Below, one piece after another: positions 32,642 to 38,715 of a DNA stretch of 38,715 bases. The notes beneath the pieces are model-generated. The model ran no database searches. It was not told where the DNA came from and was given only the letters and a program-made list of their open reading frames with translations. This DNA comes from Anaerolineales bacterium (GTDB taxonomy: Bacteria; Chloroflexota; Anaerolineae; Anaerolineales; Villigracilaceae): positions 1-38,715 of the forward strand of contig JABWAU010000039.1 of assembly GCA_013360875.1 (NCBI GenBank). The letters run 5' to 3'. The translations under genes and the position numbers were made by a program. How positions within the stretch are numbered: position 1 is the first letter of the stretch; each line of letters opens with the position of its first letter.

Positions 32642-33967
32642 ATGAAACGCATCGTATTTTTGTTCGTTGCCCTGACCATGCTGCTGGCGGCTTGCTCGTC
32701 CCCGACAGGAGGCGCGCCTGCATCCCCTCTCCCCTCGGGAGAGGGACAGGGTGAGGGCAACCCACCCGTCGCAACTGACGCGCCAAACGCCGCTGGCGAA
32801 TTCGACCTCAACAACTGGGACAGCGTTCTCGCCGCCGCCAAAGGTCAGACCGTCAACTGGTACATCTGGGGCGGTTCAGACAGCATCAATGCCTTCGTGG
32901 ACAACTTCTACGGCAAAGCCTTGAAAGAACGCTATGGCATCACCCTCAACCGCGTGCCGATTGCCCAAACGTCCGACGCGGTCAATCAGGTCTTGAGCGA
33001 GAAACAGGCAGGGGTAGACCCTGGCGCGGTGGACTTGATCTGGATCAACGGCGAAAACTTCTTCACGCTCAAACAAGCCGATATGCTCTACAAGGATTGG
33101 GCGCAAAAAATTCCCAACGCCGCGCTGGTCAACTGGGATAACCCCGCCATCAACCTTGACTTTGGTCATCCTGTGGACAATCAGGAGAGTCCCTGGTCTT
33201 CGGCGCAATTTCAATTCATTTACGACTCGGCGCGCATGAGCGCGGACGAACTGCCGCGTTCCTACACCGCGCTCAAAGAGTGGGCGTGCGCGCACCCTGG
33301 TCGCCTCACCTACATTGACCCCAGCGGCTCAGGCGGCTTCCTCGGCAAGCGCTTCCTCAAGGGCGCGCTCTATGAACTCAGCGGCGGCGCGCAACAATGG
33401 CTGACCTTCGATCAGGCGCTTTGGGATCAACATTCACCCGCGCTGTGGACTTACCTCAACGACCTCAAGCCCTGCCTGTGGCGGAACGGCGAAACCTACC
33501 CGCAGGATGAATCGGAACTCGTCAATCTCTTTGCCAACAACGAAGTGGACTTCAGCATGACCAACGACATCGCAGGCGCGGGTCGCTGGATTGCCGATGG
33601 ACGCATGCCCGAAACCGCGCGCGCCTTCGTCTTCGACAACTACATGATTGGCGATTTCAACTATGTCGCCATCCCGCTCAACGCCCCGCACAAAGCCGCC
33701 GCGCTCGTCCTGGCGAATTTGCTGCTTGAACCTGAATTTCAAGCCGCGCAGATTCTCCCCGAAAACGGATTCGGACTCGGCTACGCCATTGACGTGACCC
33801 GCGTCACCGACCCCGCTTCTCTTTCGGACCTCGAAACTGCCGCCGCCAAATTGGGCGACGCCGCCACCCCCGCCGCCGACCTCGCCAAATCCCTCGCCAG
33901 CGACTCGGCTGCTGAATACCAAAATCTCATCGAGCAGGATTGGTTGAAGTTTGTGTTGCAAAAATAA
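32642..33967 (+). CDS. ynjB: ABC transporter substrate-binding lipoprotein, YnjB family
   Basis: A 441-residue extracellular binding protein. The lipobox LLAACSS places lipidation at Cys18. The mature domain begins near DLNNWDSVLAAAKGQTVNWYIWGG and contains VDLIWINGENFFTLK and YIDPSGSGGFLGKRFLKGALYEL, strongly YnjB-like (COG4134). The ligand of YnjBCD systems has not been firmly established. ATG 32642 follows AGGAGA; a 17-codon upstream extension is rejected. Residues ~29-39 (PLPSGEGQGEG) in the linker are encoded by a palindromic repeat that has entered the gene in frame. Confidence 0.9.
   Translation: MKRIVFLFVALTMLLAACSSPTGGAPASPLPSGEGQGEGNPPVATDAPNAAGEFDLNNWDSVLAAAKGQTVNWYIWGGSDSINAFVDNFYGKALKERYGITLNRVPIAQTSDAVNQVLSEKQAGVDPGAVDLIWINGENFFTLKQADMLYKDWAQKIPNAALVNWDNPAINLDFGHPVDNQESPWSSAQFQFIYDSARMSADELPRSYTALKEWACAHPGRLTYIDPSGSGGFLGKRFLKGALYELSGGAQQWLTFDQALWDQHSPALWTYLNDLKPCLWRNGETYPQDESELVNLFANNEVDFSMTNDIAGAGRWIADGRMPETARAFVFDNYMIGDFNYVAIPLNAPHKAAALVLANLLLEPEFQAAQILPENGFGLGYAIDVTRVTDPASLSDLETAAAKLGDAATPAADLAKSLASDSAAEYQNLIEQDWLKFVLQK
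32725..32757. repeat. CCCTCTCCC element fragment inside the ynjB-like gene
   Basis: CCCTCTCCC-CTC-GGGAGAGGG (32725-32745) followed by ACAGGGTGAGGG matches one half of the composite intergenic elements at 32525 and 35699. It lies in frame in the lipoprotein linker. Confidence 0.85.
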
Positions 33968-33973
33968 AGTGTC

Positions 33974-34018
33974 AAGTGTCAGGTGTCACGTTCCAGGTTG
34001 ACCTGACACCTGACACTT
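33974..34018. repeat. 15-bp inverted repeat of the TGTCA word family
   Basis: AAGTGTCAGGTGTCA (33974-33988) and TGACACCTGACACTT (34004-34018) are exact inverted arms with a 15-bp spacer, between the binding-protein and first permease genes. Within each arm GTGTCA recurs in tandem, in the same style as the AGTCAAAT array at 78-300. Confidence 0.85.
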
Positions 34019-34039
34019 GGAACTTGACACCTTCCTCCC

Positions 34040-34906
34040 ATGCGCTCCCACCCCCTCTTCACCCCCTGGCTTTCCCTCGCCCCAGCATTGACGCTCCTCC
34101 TCGTCCTGCTGGGGGCGAGTCTGTTCTACGCGGCGGCGGAAAGCGTGGGCTACCTCAATGCCATTGGACAAACGACCGTCACGTTCGACGCCTACCGCGC
34201 CATCCTTTCGCCCCAATCGGAGTTTTGGGTTTCGCTTGGGTTTTCGTTGTGGGTCAGCCTTGCATCCACATTCATCTCATCGGTGATTGCGCTCATGTTA
34301 GCCGTATGGCTTTCTGCCCCCAACCGCAACGCCGACACCTTTGCCCTCAACTGGAATCTGGCGTTCCCGCATCTGGTCTGGTCGGTGGCGTTATTGTTGT
34401 TCCTCTCGCAAAGCGGATTGTTTGCGCGCTGGGCGGCGTCGCTTGGCATGATCGCCACTCCAGATCAATTCCCCGTCCTTGTCCGCGACCGTTACGGCGT
34501 CGGCGTCATTCTCAGTTACGTCGGCAAGGAGATTCCCTTCCTCACCATCATTCTCCTGTCCGTGTTGCGCTCGCAATCCATCCGCTACGATGTTGTCGCG
34601 GAAAACCTGGGCGCAAACCGCTGGCAGAGACTCCGCTACGTGACCATCCCGCAGGTTCTGCCCGCCCTGCTCGCGGGCGACTTGCTGGTGTTTGGATTCA
34701 TCTTCAGCAGTTACGAAGTCCCTGCCTTATTGGGAGTCAGTTACCCGCGCGCGCTCCCCGTCCTTGCCCTGCGCTTCTTTCTTGACCCCGACCTGCGCGC
34801 TCGTTCCGAAGGCATGGTCATCAGCCTGGTCATTGCCCTGATCGTCCTCATCGTTGCCGTTGTCAGTTTACGGATTGAAGAGCGGAAGGAGAAGGAAGCA
34901 GGATGA
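34040..34906 (+). CDS. ABC transporter permease, YnjC N-half-like
   Basis: A 288-residue inner-membrane permease of the binding-protein-dependent type, with about six transmembrane helices. The EAA loop that docks on the ATPase is AENLGANRWQRLRYVTIPQVLP (about 188-209). In E. coli the two YnjC halves are a single polypeptide; here they are separate genes. The gene follows the binding protein and overlaps the second permease by ATGA (34903-34906). No Shine-Dalgarno is clear, since the upstream sequence is taken by an inverted repeat. CTTCCTCCC precedes the ATG, so start confidence is moderate. Confidence 0.88.
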   Translation: MRSHPLFTPWLSLAPALTLLLVLLGASLFYAAAESVGYLNAIGQTTVTFDAYRAILSPQSEFWVSLGFSLWVSLASTFISSVIALMLAVWLSAPNRNADTFALNWNLAFPHLVWSVALLLFLSQSGLFARWAASLGMIATPDQFPVLVRDRYGVGVILSYVGKEIPFLTIILLSVLRSQSIRYDVVAENLGANRWQRLRYVTIPQVLPALLAGDLLVFGFIFSSYEVPALLGVSYPRALPVLALRFFLDPDLRARSEGMVISLVIALIVLIVAVVSLRIEERKEKEAG

Positions 34907-35697
34907 AGCGATCCATCACGCTCGTATCTCGATTCGTCTTATATCTTATACTCATTGCGCCCCTATTGCTTTTTGTCGCGTACACCTTTTCCACACGCTG
35001 GTTCTTTCCTCAACCATTCCCCACCGAATGGACAACGATCGCGTTCCAGCGCGCTGTCAATGATTCGCGCACCTTTTCAGGCATCGCGCAGGGGCTCTCG
35101 ATTGCCGTTCTTGTCAGCGGTTTTTCGTTACTTCTAGGGTTTCCTGCCGCGCGCGTGCTGGGATTGAGAAAATTTCGCGGGCGTAAATTGGTTTGGTTGT
35201 TCTTTTTCGTGCCTACGGTCATTCCACCGCTGGCATTTGGTATGGGGTTGAACATCTTATTTCTTCGAATCGGTTTGGCGGGGACTATCGCAGGCGTTGT
35301 GTTGGCTCATATCGTCCCCGCCCTGCCATATACCATCTTTACCTTGTCCAGCGCCTTTGCGCGTTTTGATGAAAACTATGAATTTCAGGCGCTTGCGCTT
35401 GGAGCCAGTCCCTGGCAGGTCTTCCGAAAAGTGACCCTGCGCATGATGGCGCCCAGTCTGGTGGTCGCCGCGTTATTTGCCTTTTTGATCTCCTGGAGTC
35501 AATATCTTCTTACGCTCCTCATTGGCGGCGGACGGGTCATCACCTTGCCTGTGCTGTTGTTCTCTGCCGCTTCGGGCGGCAACCCGTCCACCATTGCGGC
35601 GTTGTCGCTTTTATTTATCGCGCCGCCTGTGCTGGTGATTGCCCTCACCGCGCGGCAATTGAATGAACATGGCAACGAGATACGAGAACAGTATTGA
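34903..35697 (+). CDS. ABC transporter permease, YnjC C-half-like
   Basis: A 264-residue permease with about six transmembrane helices and an EAA loop, ALALGASPWQVFRKVTLRMMAP (about 165-186). It would form a heterodimer with the preceding permease. Its start overlaps the previous stop by 4 bp, and GGAAGCAGG upstream gives a usable ribosome site. Codon usage is slightly more AT-rich at its start (TTATATCTTATACTC) than in the neighbouring permease. It is followed two bases after its stop by the composite palindromic element. Confidence 0.88.
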   Translation: MKRSITLVSRFVLYLILIAPLLLFVAYTFSTRWFFPQPFPTEWTTIAFQRAVNDSRTFSGIAQGLSIAVLVSGFSLLLGFPAARVLGLRKFRGRKLVWLFFFVPTVIPPLAFGMGLNILFLRIGLAGTIAGVVLAHIVPALPYTIFTLSSAFARFDENYEFQALALGASPWQVFRKVTLRMMAPSLVVAALFAFLISWSQYLLTLLIGGGRVITLPVLLFSAASGGNPSTIAALSLLFIAPPVLVIALTARQLNEHGNEIREQY

Positions 35698-35698
35698 A

Positions 35699-35773
35699 CC
35701 CTCATCCCCAACCCTTCTCCCGTTGGAGAAGGGAGTCGTCCCCTCTCCCTTTGGGAGAGGGCTGGGGTGAGGG
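35699..35773. repeat. composite CCCTCTCCC palindromic element, copy 2 (inverted)
   Basis: Two hairpins, CCCTTCTCC-CGTT-GGAGAAGGG (35712-35733) and CCCTCTCCC-TTT-GGGAGAGGG (35741-35761), lie between outer CCCTCATCCCC and GGGGTGAGGG. The order is the reverse of the copy at 32525. The tail GAGGGAAAGG serves as Shine-Dalgarno for the ATPase gene. Confidence 0.9.
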
Positions 35774-35783
35774 AAAGGAATCT

Positions 35784-36791
35784 ATGACAACCGTAACCAT
35801 TACCTCCCTGACCAAAACCTACCCCAATCAACCTGCGCCTGTGTTGAAGGATTTTTCCCTTTCCGTCAATGATGGCGAAATGGTCGCCCTGCTGGGACCT
35901 TCTGGTTCGGGCAAATCTACCTTGCTGAAACTCATCACGGGCATCGAACGACCTGACAGCGGCGATATTCAATTCGATGGCGCGTCCATTCTGAAGGTTG
36001 CTCCAAACCAACGCGGCGCGGTCTTGATGTTCCAGAAATCGTATCTCTTCCCGTTTCTCACCGTGGAAGACAACATTGGTTTCGGACTCAAGGTGCAGGG
36101 CGCTTCATCCCAAACCATCCGCGCCGAAGTAAAACGCATGTTGGATTTGATTGGTCTGCCTGGCATTGAGCGCCGTAGACCAGGACAGTTGTCAGGCGGG
36201 GAGGGTCAGCGCGTGGCGTTGGCGCGGGCGCTGGTGACCAACCCAAAATTGCTCCTGTTGGATGAACCGTTGAGTAGTCTTGATACCGAAGTGCGGTTGA
36301 ATTTGCAGGAAGCCATCCGCAATATTCAACGCGAATTGGGAGTGACTACGATTTTCGTGACACATGACTTGGGCGAAGCGATGGCGATGTCTGACCGCAT
36401 GGCATTGTTGTTGAACGGCGAGATCGTGGCGGTGGATAAGCCCGAAGCGTTGTATCACCGTCCGCGCAGTGTGGCGGCGGCAAGGTTCATGGGCGTATCC
36501 ACTTTCTTAAGCGGCGACCCGCTCCACGTCCAGAACGAGGCGTGTACTTCATCCCAAAAGGTTTTTGCCATTCGCCCCGAACATATCCGCGTGCAGTCAG
36601 AAGGCTGCGCTGAGTCGCTGCCTGGCGTGGTGAGCGACTGCGTCTTTCGCGGCGAGTACATCGAATATCAGGTGGCGGTCAACGGAGCAAGCGTGCGGGC
36701 GCGCATGTCCATGCCCGCGCCGACCTTCCCGCACGGGGCGCAGGTGTTTGTCAAGTTCCCGCGCGAGAAGTTGTTTGAAGTTGCCTCTTGA
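35784..36791 (+). CDS. ynjD: ABC transporter ATP-binding protein, YnjD-like, with TOBE domain
   Basis: A 335-residue ATPase for the adjacent permeases. Walker A is GPSGSGKST (38-46), the signature LSGGEGQRVALARAL, Walker B LLLLDEPLSSLD, and the H-loop FVTHDLGEAM. The C-terminal ~95 residues form a TOBE-like regulatory domain (VFAIRPEHIRVQ onward), longer than in E. coli YnjD and more like MalK/PotA-type ATPases. ATG 35784 is chosen over an open frame from 35694, which only translates the repeat element. Its TGA stop lies within the -35 box of the mer promoter. Confidence 0.92.
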   Translation: MTTVTITSLTKTYPNQPAPVLKDFSLSVNDGEMVALLGPSGSGKSTLLKLITGIERPDSGDIQFDGASILKVAPNQRGAVLMFQKSYLFPFLTVEDNIGFGLKVQGASSQTIRAEVKRMLDLIGLPGIERRRPGQLSGGEGQRVALARALVTNPKLLLLDEPLSSLDTEVRLNLQEAIRNIQRELGVTTIFVTHDLGEAMAMSDRMALLLNGEIVAVDKPEALYHRPRSVAAARFMGVSTFLSGDPLHVQNEACTSSQKVFAIRPEHIRVQSEGCAESLPGVVSDCVFRGEYIEYQVAVNGASVRARMSMPAPTFPHGAQVFVKFPREKLFEVAS

Positions 36792-36818
36792 CCTTCCAGT
36801 TGCTGGAAGGTGTACACT
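36788..36818 (+). promoter_or_regulatory. MerR-type operator-promoter of the mer operon
   Basis: TTGACC (36788-36793) and TACACT (36813-36818) are 19 bp apart, the over-long spacing typical of MerR-activated promoters. The spacer is filled by a perfect dyad, ACCTTCCAG-N3-CTGGAAGGT (36791-36811). MerR-family proteins bind this dyad and untwist the DNA when metal is present. The -35 box overlaps the stop codon of the preceding ATPase gene. Confidence 0.92.
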
Positions 36819-36835
36819 AAATGTATCCGTACCGT

Positions 36836-36928
36836 GAGATTTATCTCGCATTTTTGGGGCGACATGAATGTCGCGGTACGGGTGCAAGAGGAGATTTATC
36901 TCGTCTTTTGTGCGATTTGAAAATCGCA
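36836..36928. repeat. four-hairpin array in the merR leader
   Basis: Four hairpins in a row: GAGAT-TT-ATCTC (36836-36847), GCGACAT-GA-ATGTCGC (36859-36874), GAGAT-TT-ATCTC again (36891-36902) and TGCGATTT-GA-AAATCGCA (36911-36928). Loops alternate TT, GA, TT, GA. The second is followed by GGTACGGGTGC and the fourth by GCACGGAGTCGCG, whose GGAG is the merR ribosome site. Confidence 0.85.
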
Positions 36929-36941
36929 GCACGGAGTCGCG

Positions 36942-37346
36942 ATGAAAATTCAAGAACTGGCAAGAATCACGGGCGTTTCTGCCAAGACGATTCGGTATTA
37001 CGAAGAAATTGGCTTGCTCCCAGAACCCGCGCGCGGCGAGAACAACTATCGCCAGTATGACGAGCGCGACGTGGAACGATTACGCCTCGTCGCAGGCGCG
37101 CGGCGATTGGATTTGTCTCTGGACGAAATCCGCGAAATCCTTGCCCTGCGCGAGCGCCGCGAAGCGCCCTGCCGCGTGCTGCTGGAACGGCTGGCGCGCA
37201 AAGCCGATGAAGTCGCCGAACGCATCCGCGCCTTGCAGCAAATGGAACGCGACCTGCGCGAACTATACGCTCTCGGCTTGACCTTTCCCACCGATGATGT
37301 GGACGGCAAGCATTGCGTCTGTCATCTGGTGAGCGAGCGCGCGTAG
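36942..37346 (+). CDS. merR: MerR-family metal-responsive regulator
   Basis: A 134-residue dimeric activator-repressor. The winged helix is at the N-terminus (ELARITGVSAKTIRYYEEIGLLP, 5-27, then NYRQYDERDVERLRLV). A long dimerisation helix runs from about 82 to 110. Candidate metal ligands are Cys77, Cys125 and Cys127 with flanking His124 and His128; mercury MerR uses three cysteines in similar places, so mercury is the likely signal, though zinc- or copper-type sensing cannot be excluded. It is the first gene after its own operator, as in Gram-positive-style mer operons, so it is autoregulated. merF and merA follow. Confidence 0.9.
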   Translation: MKIQELARITGVSAKTIRYYEEIGLLPEPARGENNYRQYDERDVERLRLVAGARRLDLSLDEIREILALRERREAPCRVLLERLARKADEVAERIRALQQMERDLRELYALGLTFPTDDVDGKHCVCHLVSERA

Positions 37347-37365
37347 CGCAAGTCTCCGACTTGCG
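37347..37365. repeat. hairpin between merR and merF
   Basis: CGCAAGTC-TCC-GACTTGCG, an 8-bp perfect stem, follows the merR stop at once and is followed by GTGCATT. It is another member of the variable-arm hairpin family. Confidence 0.75.
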
Positions 37366-37389
37366 GTGCATTCCCAATAGGAGATTTTT

Positions 37390-37614
37390 ATGTCGAAAAT
37401 ATTCAAGAACTTCAATCCGCTCAAAACGGGCATCATCGGTTCGCTGGTTGCCGCGCTGTGCTGTTTCACGCCCATCCTTGCCATTCTGCTGGGCGCTTTG
37501 GGACTGGGCTGGCTGACAGGCTATCTCGATTATGTCCTGTTTCCTGTGTTGTTCATCTTTTTGGGCTTGACCGCCTACGGATATTATCGCCAATCGAAAA
37601 TAGCGAAGGAATAA
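37390..37614 (+). CDS. merF: mercury transport protein MerF
   Basis: A 74-residue inner-membrane protein with two transmembrane helices that brings Hg(II) into the cytoplasm for reduction. The family core is clear: GSLVAALCCFTPILAILLGALGLGWLTGYLDYVL, with the vicinal pair Cys24-Cys25 at the end of helix 1. The second vicinal cysteine pair found near the C-terminus of characterised MerF is absent; the protein ends YYRQSKIAKE. AGGAGA lies 5-6 nt upstream. It follows merR and precedes an EamA-family gene. Confidence 0.9.
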   Translation: MSKIFKNFNPLKTGIIGSLVAALCCFTPILAILLGALGLGWLTGYLDYVLFPVLFIFLGLTAYGYYRQSKIAKE

Positions 37615-37640
37615 TTGGCATCGGCTCTTCGGAAATTGCC

Positions 37641-38511
37641 ATGTGGGTAGTTTTCGCTTTGGGTGCGGCTCTGTTGACTTCTTTAAATCCCATCCTTTAC
37701 AAACGAATGTTGAAGGAGGCGAATACACTCGTCGTGGTTTGGGGCGTCACATTGCTTGCCCTGCCATTGCTTGGTTTGTTTGCGTTTGCCTTCATTCCTC
37801 AATTTCCTAAGTTTGACTGGCTTTTTATGCTAGGTGTATTAGGATCGGCAGGATTGAATGCTGTAGCACATCTCTCTTCGACGCGGGCGTTGAAATTGGC
37901 GGACGTTTCTTTGGTTACGCCGTTATTGATCTTCAGTCCCGTATTCACCGTATTGATTTCCGCTCTTTTCCTCGGCGAGATTCCCTCCCTGCGCGGACTG
38001 CTGGGCGTAGGGCTGGTTCTCGCGGGCGCGTATTGGCTCAATTATCGTTCAGGAGCAGACTGGTTCACGCCGTTCAAATCGCTTGCGCTCACGCCTGCCG
38101 TGACGCTCGTTTTGCTGGCAGGCTTTCTCTGGGCGGTCACGCCCTTATTCGAGAAAACGGCAATCCAGCACACGGATCCGCAAAAACCCCCGTCTCGCCG
38201 CGTTCATCGTAGACGCGTTGCTCGCCGCCATGTTAACTCCCGCAGTCCTGGCGCGCGGCAGGGCATCTATCGGAAAACTTCTCCTTCATCGCCGCGAGTT
38301 TTTCCTCGCTGGTCTTATCGCAGGCGTCGCGCCTGTTTTGGGATACACCGCGTTCAGCCTGGGTTTCGTCGGGTATGTGACCACGCTTTTCAAACTCAGC
38401 ACGCTGATGACGTTGCTTTGGAGTTTTCTTTTTCTCAAAGAGAAAGGATTGTCCCAACGCCTGCCCGCTTCCGCGCTGATGGTGACTGGTGCAATTCTTC
38501 TCGCATTGTAA
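37641..38511 (+). pseudogene. EamA/DMT-family transporter with one frameshift, inside the mer operon
   Basis: A drug/metabolite-transporter-type protein of about 289 residues if the frame is repaired, with ten predicted membrane helices in two EamA halves. The first half runs from MWVVFALGAALLTSLNPILY to about HTDPQ. An extra base in the A5C5 run at 38182-38191 shifts the frame. Beyond it, NPRLAAFIVDALLAAMLTPAVL through GAILLAL continues in the other frame to TAA at 38509-38511. The start at 37641 follows GGAAA. All else looks undegraded, so this is either a very recent mutation or a read error. The gene sits between merF and merA, an unusual cargo. Confidence 0.82.
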
Positions 38512-38530
38512 ATTTGATCTGGAGGTTCAA

Positions 38531-38715
<185 letters not shown>

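Noticed and set aside
35694-35783. Thirty-codon N-terminal extension of the ABC ATPase
   Set aside because: It only translates the CCCTCTCCC repeat element. The Shine-Dalgarno and family alignment support 35784.

Overview
The window looks like a chromosomal stretch of a moderately GC-rich bacterium. My best guess is Chloroflexota, class Anaerolineae. That rests on family resemblance, not a search: a type-2 (eukaryote-like) IleRS under a T-box, an Arg-tipped EF-P, a YqeC-MocA fusion, lineage-type hypothetical proteins, and many short palindromic intergenic repeats. Most of it is core metabolism and housekeeping. The last ~6 kb is accessory: a YnjBCD-type ABC transporter and the start of a mercury-resistance operon.

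Layout. 1-1.25 kb: tail of an ornithine-type carbamoyltransferase, a 220-bp array of 8-bp repeats and carbamate kinase. 1.3-5.1 kb: a MITE-like element, polysaccharide deacetylase, a small unknown gene, TatA, pterin dehydratase and a reverse-strand GH36 alpha-galactosidase. 5.1-8.6 kb: back-to-back divergent promoters, an Ile T-box leader and ileS. 8.7-10.8 kb: phosphatidylcholine synthase, a GNAT, and a secreted Gly-Asn-tailed protein (reverse). 11-13 kb (reverse): YqeC-MocA fusion followed by a second MocA-like protein. 13-15.1 kb: two unrecognised genes in tandem. 15.1-19.5 kb: tRNA-Arg(TCT), Hsp20, Lon, a receiver protein, a YpeA-like GNAT and MogA, tightly packed. 19.5-24.85 kb: EF-P, a Cys-rich protein, a HAD-DinB fusion, FabF, FabH and a second TatA. 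24.85-28.3 kb (reverse): an intact YyaL/SPATA20-type protein followed by a truncated, frameshifted paralogue. 28.3-28.9 kb: gene remnant and a 2 x 50-bp tandem repeat. 28.9-30.1 kb (reverse): DUF3179 lipoprotein. 30.4-32.5 kb: TVP38-type membrane protein plus FAD disulfide oxidoreductase. 32.6-36.8 kb: YnjB-, YnjC- and YnjD-like ABC transporter. 36.8 kb to end: a MerR-type promoter, merR, merF, a frameshifted EamA-family gene and the start of merA.

Three themes cut across the genes. First, several genes have a -10 box exactly 7 nt before the ATG, implying leaderless mRNAs. Second, short inverted repeats of at least four families fill gaps and intrude into genes, supplying a start codon, a stop codon, a Shine-Dalgarno and coding segments. 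Third, all four frame breaks are single-base indels, three of them in homopolymers, so read errors must be considered beside real decay. The candidates for something new are the EamA gene inside the mer operon, the variable-arm hairpin family, and the 13.05-15.06 kb unknown gene pair.
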